From Rhodospirillaceae bacterium (GTDB taxonomy: Bacteria > Pseudomonadota > Alphaproteobacteria > UBA11136), in contig JABJES010000094.1 of assembly GCA_018663165.1 (NCBI GenBank), positions 1 to 20,508 on the forward strand: a stretch of DNA of 20,508 nucleotides, given 5' to 3'. Position numbers and translations under genes: made by a program. The notes beneath the pieces were generated by a model. That model searched no databases. It was not told the origin of the DNA and saw nothing but the letters and a program-made list of their open reading frames with translations. Positions 1 through 6,257 of the stretch are shown here, one piece after another. The number at the start of each line of letters is the position of its first letter. Positions within the stretch are counted from its first letter, which is position 1.

Positions 1-804
1 CGGACAGCCGGTAATGGCCCGCATGGAAAGTGCTGCGCCGCCACGGGCATCACCATCAATTCGGGTCAGGACAATGCCACTGAGCGGCAGGCGTTGATTA
101 AAGCTTTCCGCGACCTTGACCGCATCCTGGCCGGTCATGGAATCGGCGACCAGCAGGGTTTCTTTCGGTTGGGCAATCTTGGCGACGGCGCTGATCTCGT
201 CCATCAGGGCATCATCGACGTGCAGGCGCCCGGCGCTGTCGAGTATAACGACGTCATAGCCCCCTCGTCGGGCGCTATCCATGGCGCGGCTGGTGATTGT
301 AAGCGGTGTCTCACCCTTGACGATTTCAAGGCTGTCGATTCCGGTCTGCTCGGCCAGCACGGCGAGCTGTTCCTGGGCGGCAGGACGGTTGACGTCGAGG
401 GAGGCCAGCAGAACCTTCTTCTTTTCTCGTTCCTTAAGGCGGCGGGCGATTTTAGCCGTGCTCGTGGTCTTGCCCGAGCCTTGCAGTCCGACCATCAGAA
501 TGGCGACCGGCGGTGTGGCGACCAGATCGAGAGGGGTGTTTGAACCAAGAGTCTCAATCAGATGATCGTGAACGATTTTGATCACCATCTGGCCCGGCGT
601 GACGCTGCGGGTCACTTCCTGACCGCTGGCTCGCTCTTTCACCGTGGCGATGAAATCCTTGACCACGGGCAGGGCGACATCGGCCTCCAGCAGCGCGATG
701 CGTACTTCGCGCAGAGCTTGCGTGACGTCGGCCTCGCTGAGCGCGCCGCGCCCTTTTAGCCGGTCAAAGACCTCACCTAGTTTGCCCGAAAGGCTTTCAA
801 ACAT
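1..804 (-). CDS. ffh: Signal recognition particle protein Ffh (SRP54), 5' part
   Basis: This is the GTPase subunit of the signal recognition particle, which binds signal sequences emerging from the ribosome and hands the ribosome to FtsY at the membrane. The frame is open from an ATG at 804 to the left edge, giving 268 residues, so the C-terminal part including the methionine-rich M domain lies outside the window. Visible are the N domain helices (about 1-85), the P-loop GLQGSGKTT (106-114), DVNRPAAQEQL (about 137-147), DSAGR (189-193, where DTAGR is usual) and TRIDGDARGG (247-256). The Shine-Dalgarno sequence before the ATG is weak (GAAAAGA about 6 bases upstream). The partner receptor gene ftsY lies 2.9 kb away on the other strand. 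The family assignment is secure. Confidence 0.97.
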   Translation of the reverse strand, partial: MFESLSGKLGEVFDRLKGRGALSEADVTQALREVRIALLEADVALPVVKDFIATVKERASGQEVTRSVTPGQMVIKIVHDHLIETLGSNTPLDLVATPPVAILMVGLQGSGKTTSTAKIARRLKEREKKKVLLASLDVNRPAAQEQLAVLAEQTGIDSLEIVKGETPLTITSRAMDSARRGGYDVVILDSAGRLHVDDALMDEISAVAKIAQPKETLLVADSMTGQDAVKVAESFNQRLPLSGIVLTRIDGDARGGAALSMRAITGCP

Positions 805-922
805 TTTTTAGTCTTTTCATCGTTTTTTGGTTCACAAAGCGCCTCTTGTTGGCCGTCCTCGCCTCTTTAATTCTTTCCCTGTCGAGCCTCCGGCTCTCCA
901 CGCCTCTTCACAAAGCAAATAA

Positions 923-951
923 CGCCAGTGCGCGAAACTCGCGGACTGGCG
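923..951 (-). terminator. Strong hairpin, possible terminator of the small gene upstream of ffh
   Basis: Bases 923-929 (CGCCAGT) pair with 945-951, then after a G.G mismatch 931-935 (CGCGA) pair with 939-943, leaving a 3-base loop. Read on the minus strand the hairpin is followed by TTATTTGCTTTG, which is T-rich but not a clean U-tract. It lies downstream of the 1138-1386 gene and upstream of ffh, so a weak terminator or a processing/stability structure are both possible. Confidence 0.4.
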
Positions 952-1064
952 GACCCCCATTTTGGGCGGGGGCTATGAATAAAGTCTCAAATGACTTGAG
1001 CGGGCGGACTTTAGGCGGGAGATACGGGGAAGTCAAGCAAGCCGGGGTGGTGGGGATAGGCCGT

Positions 1065-1112
1065 GGTCGCACCTGTGGTCGCGCTTGTGATCATGCTTGT
1101 GGCCGCGCCTGT
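1065..1112. repeat. Four-copy 12-base degenerate tandem repeat
   Basis: Copies start at 1065, 1077, 1089 and 1101 and follow the pattern G-R-(T/C)-C-R-Y-R-C-Y-T-G-T. They differ from each other at several positions, so the array is not freshly made. It lies just downstream of the small gene that ends at 1138 on the minus strand. No function is apparent. Confidence 0.7.
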
Positions 1113-1137
1113 AATATTCCCCGTCTTTATAGGTTGT

Positions 1138-1386
1138 CTATTTATATTCAACCAAGCCATCGTTAATAAGAATAATGTCGTCCTTGCCGAATTTGGCGAT
1201 ATCGATATCAATTTTCTCCTCACCACAGAAATTACCCCAGCGCTCGCGGATATCCTCAAAGGGTTCTGAGCGTAGTCGCCACAAGGCATACCAGGCGCGG
1301 ATCTTGTACTGAGGGATGACGGCAAATCCCTTGTGTAAAAGGGCTTCGAAATGGGCCAACAGCTCATTTTCGTGGCGTTTTTCCAT
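1138..1386 (-). CDS. Small hypothetical protein, 82 aa
   Basis: I do not recognise this family. The frame encodes 82 residues, soluble and without signal peptide or membrane segment, with many aromatic and charged residues (for example YKIRAWYALWRLRSEPF in the middle and a DDIILINDGLVEY end). Such a composition fits a small folded protein rather than noise. I chose the ATG at 1386 over the in-frame ATG at 1404 because AAAGGTG lies 7 bases in front of it, a good Shine-Dalgarno match. It is transcribed away from dapF from a shared divergent region, and in the same direction as ffh, 333 bases further on. Alternative frames on the same stretch have less protein-like composition. Confidence 0.6.
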   Translation of the reverse strand: MEKRHENELLAHFEALLHKGFAVIPQYKIRAWYALWRLRSEPFEDIRERWGNFCGEEKIDIDIAKFGKDDIILINDGLVEYK

Positions 1387-1405
1387 TGTTAACACCTTTA
1401 ACATC

Positions 1406-1418
1406 TTAGTGACACTAA
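1406..1418. promoter_or_regulatory. 13-base perfect palindrome in the divergent promoter region
   Basis: TTAGTG-A-CACTAA is a perfect inverted repeat centred on 1412, between the divergent starts at 1386 (minus) and dapF (plus). It is placed where a dimeric regulator could control either gene. A TATAAG element at 1437-1442 on the plus strand could be a -10 box, but no good -35 match lies at the right distance. The regulator is unknown. Confidence 0.35.
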
Positions 1419-1473
1419 CTAGATAAGGATATTAACTATAAGACAGCGGCGCTGCAAGTCGCTTTTTCGTCTT

Positions 1474-1545
1474 GGTTGGGGAATGTCCCTAAGCCGTGCC
1501 GGGGCAGGCACCTTCGGGGCGAAGTGAAACCTGTGTGAAACAGGT
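1474..1545 (+). promoter_or_regulatory. Array of four hairpins in the dapF leader
   Basis: Four short stems follow each other with almost no gap. 1474-1482 pairs with 1486-1495 (one bulged base at 1493, ATG loop). GTGCC 1496-1500 pairs with 1507-1511. CTTCG 1512-1516 pairs with 1520-1524. ACCTGT 1529-1534 pairs with ACAGGT 1540-1545. The last stem covers AGGTG, which is the only good Shine-Dalgarno sequence before the ATG at 1552. It matches no riboswitch or small RNA consensus that I recognise. A structured leader of dapF or a small RNA are the two readings. Confidence 0.35.
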
Positions 1546-1581
1546 GGACTTATGGGGTGCGAAGGCCATATTAAGCCAGTT

Positions 1582-2427
1582 ATGGATACGATTCCTTTCA
1601 TAAAAATGCATGGGCTGGGCAATGATTTCGTGGTCATCGACGCCCGCCAGGGCCCTGTCGCGGTTTCCGCGCAGGCCGCTCGTGCTATTGCCGATCGTCA
1701 TCGCGGTGTCGGCTGCGACCAGATTATCCTTATTGAGCCATCCGCAGATGGGCTCAGCGACGCTTTCATGCGCATTCTAAATGCTGATGGGGGCGAAGTG
1801 GCGGCCTGTGGAAATGCGACGCGATGTGTCGCCAGTCTCTTGATGGCTGAAAAGGGGGGCGATCATGTGGTGATCGAAACCGCCGCCGGCCTGCTTGATG
1901 CAGATAAAGGGGGCGGCGAGTTGATCTCTGTTGATATGGGGCGGGCGCGCCTCGACTGGCGGGATATTCCGCTTGAGCAGGCCACCGATACGCTACATTT
2001 GCTGATTTCCGAAAAAGGGCTTTCCGATGGCTGTGCCGTCAATATGGGCAATCCCCATCTGGTCTTTTTTGTCGAGGATGTTGAGGCGGTTCCCCTTGAT
2101 GTGGTTGGGCCAAGGCTTGAGCGCCATAAAATGTTTCCACAAAGGACCAATGTCGGTATTGCCCAGGTGATCGCGCCAGACCGACTGCGTTTGCGGGTCT
2201 GGGAGCGTGGCGCCGGGATAACCCAGGCTTGTGGCAGCGGGGCCTGTGCGGCGCTGGTCGCGGCCAACCGTCGGGGATTGTGCGACAAAAAGGCTGAAAT
2301 TGAACTCGATGGGGGCATCCTTGCCATCGAGTGGCTGAATGATGAGCATGTCTTGATGACCGGCCCGGTGGCGACGAGTTTCCACGGCACGTTGGATCGG
2401 GCTCTTTTAGGCGGAGATGGGGCGTGA
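1582..2427 (+). CDS. dapF: Diaminopimelate epimerase DapF
   Basis: It interconverts LL- and meso-diaminopimelate, the last step before lysine and the supply of the peptidoglycan cross-linking residue; cytoplasmic. The N-terminal signature IPFIKMHGLGNDFVVID, the first catalytic cysteine in AACGNATRC (C76) and the second in QACGSGACA (C217) are all present, and 281 residues is the usual length. The start is uncertain. The ATG at 1582 gives the family's typical N-terminus but has no Shine-Dalgarno sequence. The in-frame ATG at 1552 adds ten residues and has AGGTG 5 bases upstream, lying inside a hairpin. The stop overlaps the mtaB start by 4 bases (GTGA), pointing to translational coupling. Confidence 0.97.
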   Translation: MDTIPFIKMHGLGNDFVVIDARQGPVAVSAQAARAIADRHRGVGCDQIILIEPSADGLSDAFMRILNADGGEVAACGNATRCVASLLMAEKGGDHVVIETAAGLLDADKGGGELISVDMGRARLDWRDIPLEQATDTLHLLISEKGLSDGCAVNMGNPHLVFFVEDVEAVPLDVVGPRLERHKMFPQRTNVGIAQVIAPDRLRLRVWERGAGITQACGSGACAALVAANRRGLCDKKAEIELDGGILAIEWLNDEHVLMTGPVATSFHGTLDRALLGGDGA

Positions 2428-3707
2428 CCAGTGAAAGCGCCAGAGATCCGGAAATCATTACTTTCGGTTGTCGTCTCAACAGTTTCGAATCAGAGGTTAT
2501 GCGTCGCCTCGCCCGTGAAGGTGGCGTTGAGAATGCAGTTGTTATCAACACCTGTGCGGTCACCAGCGAGGCCGAACGCCAGGCGCGTCAGGCCATCCGC
2601 AAGGCGCGGCGCGAGAACCCAACGGCCCGGATCATCGTTACCGGTTGCGCTGCCCAGATTGCACCGGAAAGTTATGCCACCATGCCGGAGGTTGACGAGG
2701 TTCTCGGCAATGCCGAAAAGCTGATGGTGGAAAGTTTCTCAGGCGTTGAGAGTGGTATTCATGTCACTGATATTCAGCAGGCGACCCAAACCGCCCCCCA
2801 TCTGATTGAAGGGTTCGAAGGCCGCACACGCGCCTTCCTTCAGGTTCAGCAGGGGTGCGATCACCGCTGTACTTTCTGCATTATTCCCTTTGGACGGGGG
2901 CCGAGCCGTTCTGTGCCTCTGCCACAGATTATTGACCAGGCGCGGGTTTTGGCCGCAGGTGGCTACCGTGAGTTTATTCTTACCGGCGTTGATCTGACTT
3001 CTTACGGCGGTGATCTGCCGGGGCAGCCTCGGCTGGGCTCTATCGTCGCCGGGCTTTTGAAATCGGTGCCTGAGATTGAGCGGCTCCGCCTGTCATCCCT
3101 CGATCCGGATGGATTTGATCCAGAATTGATAGAGATCATTGTTGGGGAATCTCGTCTAATGCCTCATCTACACTTGAGCCTTCAGGCTGGTGATGACATG
3201 ATTTTAAAACGGATGAAACGGCGCCATGATCGTGCGATGGTTTTAGATCTTTGTGAAAATTTACGACGTCAGCGCAAAGAGATTGTATTCGGCGCCGATC
3301 TGATTGCCGGGTTCCCAACTGAAACCGATGAGATGTTTGAAAATACCCTGTCGATTATCAAGGAGTGCGATTTGACCCAGCTTCACGTTTTTCCCTATTC
3401 GCCGCGCCCTGGGACGCCAGCCGCAGATATGCCCCAGGTGCCGGCCCCGGTTCGTAAATCCCGAGCCGCCCGCCTGCGTGAGGCTGGAGAGGCACAATTG
3501 ACGGCGGATCTTTCCCGCCGCATTGGCTCGGATCTTTCGGTTCTGGTGGAAAAACCGGCTTGGGGACGCAGCGAGAGCTTTGCGTCGGTGAAGCTCGAAG
3601 GATGCGCGGAGATAGGGGGCATCGTGTCGGCCCGAGCCGTCGCCATTGAGGGCATGCAACTCATTGCCCGCGTAGCGACGCAATCTCAAAAGGCGGTGGC
3701 GATATGA
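2424..3707 (+). CDS. mtaB: tRNA (N6-L-threonylcarbamoyladenosine(37)-C2)-methylthiotransferase MtaB
   Basis: It is a radical-SAM enzyme that adds a methylthio group to t6A at position 37 of tRNAs, and belongs to the MiaB/RimO family. The N-terminal domain carries three cluster-binding cysteines (C16 in TFGCRLN, C44 in NTCAVT, C75 in TGCAAQ). The radical-SAM motif GCDHRCTFC (C145, C149, C152) follows, and a TRAM-like region covers roughly 365-425. The short GCRLN/NTCAVT forms and the 427-residue length favour MtaB over MiaB or RimO. The start is GTG at 2424, with GGAG about 8 bases upstream. It overlaps dapF and ftsY by 4 bases each, so the three genes form one transcript. Confidence 0.93.
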   Translation: MTSESARDPEIITFGCRLNSFESEVMRRLAREGGVENAVVINTCAVTSEAERQARQAIRKARRENPTARIIVTGCAAQIAPESYATMPEVDEVLGNAEKLMVESFSGVESGIHVTDIQQATQTAPHLIEGFEGRTRAFLQVQQGCDHRCTFCIIPFGRGPSRSVPLPQIIDQARVLAAGGYREFILTGVDLTSYGGDLPGQPRLGSIVAGLLKSVPEIERLRLSSLDPDGFDPELIEIIVGESRLMPHLHLSLQAGDDMILKRMKRRHDRAMVLDLCENLRRQRKEIVFGADLIAGFPTETDEMFENTLSIIKECDLTQLHVFPYSPRPGTPAADMPQVPAPVRKSRAARLREAGEAQLTADLSRRIGSDLSVLVEKPAWGRSESFASVKLEGCAEIGGIVSARAVAIEGMQLIARVATQSQKAVAI

Positions 3708-4639
3708 CGGGTCATAAAACAGGCGGTTGGCTGAGCCGGCTTCGAACGGGGCTGACAAAATCCTCCCAGCATTTCAGCGAGGGAATGACTAAAATATTTC
3801 GTAACCACCGTCTGGATGAAGAAACCTTAAGTGATCTTGAGGAGTTGCTGATCTCGTCGGATATTGGCGTGGCAACGGCCAGCCAGTTGGTCGGCAGTCT
3901 TGAGCGTCACCGTTTTCACGAGGAAATTTCCCCTGAGCAGCTTCGCGAAATTCTCGCTGATAATATTGCCGAGGTTTTGGCGCCTGTGGCCAAACCTCTG
4001 GTCCCCGGCCCCGATAACAAGCCCCACGTTATCCTCGTTGTCGGCGTCAATGGCAGCGGCAAGACCACCACGATCGGCAAGATCGCTAAGTCTTTCCGCG
4101 AGGATGGGCTAGAGGTGATGATGGCGGCCTGTGACACTTTCCGTGCGGCGGCGGTAGAGCAATTGAAGATATGGAGCGAGCGCACCGGGTGCCAACTTGT
4201 CTCCGGCAAGGAAGGTGACGATCCCGCCGGGTTAGTCTTTGACGCCTATAAGAAGGCGCGACGGAAAAAGGCCGATATTCTTCTTGTCGATACGGCCGGA
4301 CGGCTTCAGAACAAGAAAGGACTGATGGAAGAATTGCAGAAAATTGTTCGCGCACTCCAAAAAGTCGATGCCAAGGCGCCCCATAGCTGTCTTCTGGTGC
4401 TTGATGCCACCACTGGTCAGAATGCTCATACCCAGGTGGAGGCCTTCCGTGAGATGATTCCGGTTACCGGCCTGGTGATGACGAAATTCGACGGTACCGC
4501 CAAGGGCGGGGTGTTGGTGGCACTCGCCGATCAGTTCGGCCTACCCGTGCATGCGGTCGGTGTTGGTGAATCGGCCGATGATCTTCGCGCTTTTTCCGCC
4601 GCTGCTTTTGCCGATTCCCTGATGGGTGTGGAGCGCTAG
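3704..4639 (+). CDS. ftsY: Signal recognition particle receptor FtsY
   Basis: It is the membrane-associated GTPase that docks the SRP-ribosome complex at the translocon. N domain helices cover about 1-95. The P-loop GVNGSGKT is at 114-121, DTFRAAAVEQL at about 144-154, DTAGR at 196-200 and TKFDGTAKGG at 260-269, all characteristic of the SRP GTPase NG domain. At 311 residues it lacks the long acidic A domain of E. coli FtsY and begins directly with a short basic amphipathic segment (GWLSRLRTGLTKSSQHF), which probably does the membrane binding. The ATG overlaps the mtaB stop (ATGA). It ends 28 bases from the convergent gene on the other strand, and no clear terminator is seen between them. Confidence 0.97.
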   Translation: MTGHKTGGWLSRLRTGLTKSSQHFSEGMTKIFRNHRLDEETLSDLEELLISSDIGVATASQLVGSLERHRFHEEISPEQLREILADNIAEVLAPVAKPLVPGPDNKPHVILVVGVNGSGKTTTIGKIAKSFREDGLEVMMAACDTFRAAAVEQLKIWSERTGCQLVSGKEGDDPAGLVFDAYKKARRKKADILLVDTAGRLQNKKGLMEELQKIVRALQKVDAKAPHSCLLVLDATTGQNAHTQVEAFREMIPVTGLVMTKFDGTAKGGVLVALADQFGLPVHAVGVGESADDLRAFSAAAFADSLMGVER

Positions 4640-4667
4640 GCACTTTCTTCTTCAGCTCAGGCCTAAA

Positions 4668-5903
4668 TTAGGGCTTGCGGCTGACCCGCCAAATTTTTCC
4701 GCCCAGATCGTCGGCGACCAGCAGGCTGCCATCGGCTGCGACTGCCAATCCGGCGGGACGGCCCCAAACCCCGGCGGTCTCTTCTCCCTCAATCCAGAAG
4801 CCGGTAAGGAAGGCCTCATAACCTCCCGCTGGCTGGCCATTTTCGAAGGGAACCCGGACAACCATATACCCTTGGGGCACGGCGGCATTCCAGGAGCCGT
4901 GGAGGGCAACGAAGGCGTCGCCGCGCCAGGCCTCGCCAAAGCTGTCGTGATTGTAAAACGCCAACCCCAGTGGGGCGGAATGGGAGTGGAAAAGAAGGTC
5001 TGGTGTGAGCGTTTTTTTAACCAGATCAGGTCGCCGTCCGGCAAATTTTGGCTGCGGGTTAGGTCCGATATAGGCATAGGGCCAGCCGTAAAAGCCACCG
5101 TCTTTTAAGCCGGTTAGATAATCCGGCACCAACCCGTCGCCCAGGCCGTCGCGCTCGTTGACGACGACGTAAAGGTCGTCACTGCCGGGATAAAAGGCGA
5201 TTCCAACCGGATTGCGCAGGCCGGTGGCGAAACTATGCTGAGATTTCCCGTTTTTGGAAAACTCCTGGACCGATGCTCGTGGTGGCGATTCGACGTCGAT
5301 ATTTCGTCGTGAGCCGACAGAAACGTAAAAGCGGGTGCCGTCTGGATGAAAGGCAATATTACGGGTCCAGTGGCCTGAGCCATCGCCGATCGCGCCTTGT
5401 CTGGTGACGGGTTCGGGGCGAGTTCCGGGGGTGTCCGATCCAGGCTTATAGGGTAATCGCCAGACGCGGCGCGTATCGGCGATGTAAAGCCAGCCGTCGT
5501 TGAAGGCAAGTCCGTGGGGACGGTCGAATTCATCTCCATAAACACCGACGAAATCCGCGCGGCCGTCGTCATTGGTATCTCGCAGCAGGGTGATGCGTCC
5601 CAGATCGCTCTGGGCCAGGAAGACATCCCCATTGGGGGCAACGGCCAGCCATCGTGCATCCTCCAGGCCGTCGGCAAATAGATTGACGGCAAACCCTTCA
5701 GGTGCCTTTAGCTGGGTGTTTGGGCGCGGTTGTGCGTGACGAGGTGGGTTAGACACGCTTGGTGAGGCAAAGGGTTTAGGCAGATTTTCCGGTAAAAGGT
5801 GAAATTGTGTGCCTGGGGGAGTGTTGGAGGCACAAAAAGCCGCTGGCGCAGCCAGGATGCTGAAAAATAATGCGTAAAGGGCAAGGAAAAAGGGGAGTTT
5901 CAT
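4668..5903 (-). CDS. Exported PQQ-dependent sugar (sorbosone-type) dehydrogenase family protein
   Basis: It belongs to the soluble aldose/L-sorbosone dehydrogenase family, six-bladed beta-propellers that oxidise sugars in the periplasm, usually with PQQ. A signal peptide covers about 1-25, with cleavage likely near AFCA-S. The cysteine there is not in a proper lipobox. A proline-rich linker runs to about residue 65. The propeller then carries typical blade phrases such as LAVAPNGDVFLAQ, DTNDDGRAD, RPHGLAFNDGWLYIAD, GLRNPVGIAFYP, FYGWPYAYIG, SAPLGLAFYN, GSWNAAVPQGY and WGRPAGLAVAADGSLLVADD. The 411-residue length fits. The substrate cannot be read from the sequence, and PQQ use is a family expectation. 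It is a single gene lying opposite to both neighbours. The Shine-Dalgarno sequence before the ATG is weak. Confidence 0.88.
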   Translation of the reverse strand: MKLPFFLALYALFFSILAAPAAFCASNTPPGTQFHLLPENLPKPFASPSVSNPPRHAQPRPNTQLKAPEGFAVNLFADGLEDARWLAVAPNGDVFLAQSDLGRITLLRDTNDDGRADFVGVYGDEFDRPHGLAFNDGWLYIADTRRVWRLPYKPGSDTPGTRPEPVTRQGAIGDGSGHWTRNIAFHPDGTRFYVSVGSRRNIDVESPPRASVQEFSKNGKSQHSFATGLRNPVGIAFYPGSDDLYVVVNERDGLGDGLVPDYLTGLKDGGFYGWPYAYIGPNPQPKFAGRRPDLVKKTLTPDLLFHSHSAPLGLAFYNHDSFGEAWRGDAFVALHGSWNAAVPQGYMVVRVPFENGQPAGGYEAFLTGFWIEGEETAGVWGRPAGLAVAADGSLLVADDLGGKIWRVSRKP

Positions 5904-5932
5904 TCCGGTTGTGATCCCGATGTTAAGGTTTC

Positions 5933-5952
5933 AGTGATGGCAATCACTTTTT
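5933..5952 (+). terminator. Hairpin followed by a T-run
   Basis: AGTGAT (5933-5938) pairs with ATCACT (5943-5948) across the loop GGCA, followed on the plus strand by TTTTTATT. The shape is that of a small intrinsic terminator. No plus-strand gene ends here, so it could only stop antisense transcription through the dehydrogenase gene. On the minus strand it would be a leader hairpin of that gene, without a U-tract. Confidence 0.35.
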
Positions 5953-6062
5953 ATTAAGACTCCAGCGTATAGGTTTTAGGCTTGGAAGAGAGGATAACTC
6001 TAGAATTATTCCCGATCAAAACCAGTTGATTTAAGGCTTTCTTCTCGGATTTTTCCATTTAG

Positions 6063-6079
6063 ATTGTTCATGGAACAAT
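6063..6079. promoter_or_regulatory. Perfect 7-7 inverted repeat with 3-base spacer
   Basis: ATTGTTC (6063-6069), ATG, GAACAAT (6073-6079) is a perfect inverted repeat of a size typical for a dimeric repressor or activator site. It could also fold as an RNA hairpin. The ATG in the loop is the start codon of the possible small gene at 6070. Confidence 0.4.
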
Positions 6080-6189
6080 GGCTGTGGCGATACATTAAAG
6101 GGATTGATCTCGATATTTTTTTCCACCAGCAGGGCTTGGCTTATTTTGATGGTTTACAGCGTCGGGCAAAGCAGGCTTCAGACGGCTAA
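6070..6189 (+). CDS. Possible small protein, 39 aa
   Basis: The ATG at 6070 opens a 39-residue frame starting MEQWLWRYIKGIDLDIFF and ending with the basic segment LQRRAKQASDG. Tryptophan, tyrosine and phenylalanine content and codon choice look protein-like, and the first half could form an amphipathic helix. Against it, there is no Shine-Dalgarno sequence and the start codon sits in the loop of an inverted repeat. I recognise no family. It lies 64 bases ahead of the DUF2336 gene on the same strand. Confidence 0.25.
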   Translation: MEQWLWRYIKGIDLDIFFHQQGLAYFDGLQRRAKQASDG

Positions 6190-6221
6190 ATCTATGACCA
6201 GTCAGTATAAAACTTAAGAAG

Positions 6222-6257
6222 GCACAGAAACTATAAATGGCAAAGAAACTATAATGG
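6222..6257 (+). repeat. Two-copy direct repeat spanning the DUF2336 gene start
   Basis: Two copies of GGCA-(C/A)-AGAAACTATAA-(A)-TGG lie in tandem with an 18-base period; the AGAAACTATAA cores are at 6226-6236 and 6244-6254. The second copy supplies the start codon at 6254. The first supplies an ATG at 6237 that opens a five-codon frame (MAKKL) ending at 6254. It looks like a small local duplication. Confidence 0.6.

Larger units (their letters stand above)
805..1137. other. Intergenic region between ffh and a small upstream gene
   Basis: No convincing gene is seen in these 333 bases on either strand. The stretch holds a strong imperfect hairpin (923-951), a C5/G5 pair (954-958 with 968-972), a short GAGCC/GGCTC hairpin (884-896), a CTCAA/TTGAG hairpin near 990 and a four-copy 12-base tandem repeat (1065-1112). 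The ffh promoter should lie here, but I cannot pick hexamers with confidence. Confidence 0.5.
5904..6253. other. 350-base spacer with inverted repeats between divergent genes
   Basis: This stretch separates the sugar dehydrogenase gene (minus) from the DUF2336 gene (plus) and must hold both promoters. It contains a hairpin with a T-run (5933-5952), an ATCAA/TTGAT pair (6015-6019 with 6026-6030), a perfect 7+7 inverted repeat (6063-6079), a possible 39-codon gene (6070-6189) and a two-copy direct repeat across the DUF2336 start (6222-6257). It is more AT-rich than the flanking genes. I cannot assign promoter hexamers with confidence. Confidence 0.5.

Noticed and set aside
94..759. Rightward open frames overlapping the ffh region
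   Set aside because: The minus strand encodes unmistakable Ffh with its GTPase motifs across the whole stretch; the plus frames are shadows.
1065..1112. CRISPR-like array
   Set aside because: The repeat unit is 12 bases without spacers and no cas genes are present.
846..1166. Plus-strand frame with a regular cysteine pattern
   Set aside because: The pattern comes from the 12-base repeat; the frame starts at a TTG without ribosome-binding site, and its composition is not protein-like.
1011..1367. Longer minus-strand frame overlapping the 82-aa hypothetical gene
   Set aside because: The overlapping 82-residue frame has a good Shine-Dalgarno sequence and more protein-like composition; this one runs through the repeat and is rich in Ser/Thr/Pro noise.
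1474..1551. SRP RNA (ffs), tRNA or lysine riboswitch before dapF
   Set aside because: No SRP RNA core motif (the GGTCAG/GGAAGG...GCAGCC type), no tRNA cloverleaf and no lysine-riboswitch core can be seen, so only an unassigned hairpin array is reported.
4640..4667. Terminator between ftsY and the convergent dehydrogenase gene
   Set aside because: The near-palindrome CCTAA-A-TTAGG has a one-base loop and there is no T-run; it does not make a usable intrinsic terminator.
4626..5108. Plus-strand frame across the dehydrogenase gene
   Set aside because: It is antisense to a clear beta-propeller protein with signal peptide.
6015..6030. FNR/FixK-type box
   Set aside because: The half-sites are ATCAA then TTGAT, the reverse of the TTGAT-N4-ATCAA order, with a 6-base spacer, so it is not a proper FNR/FixK site.
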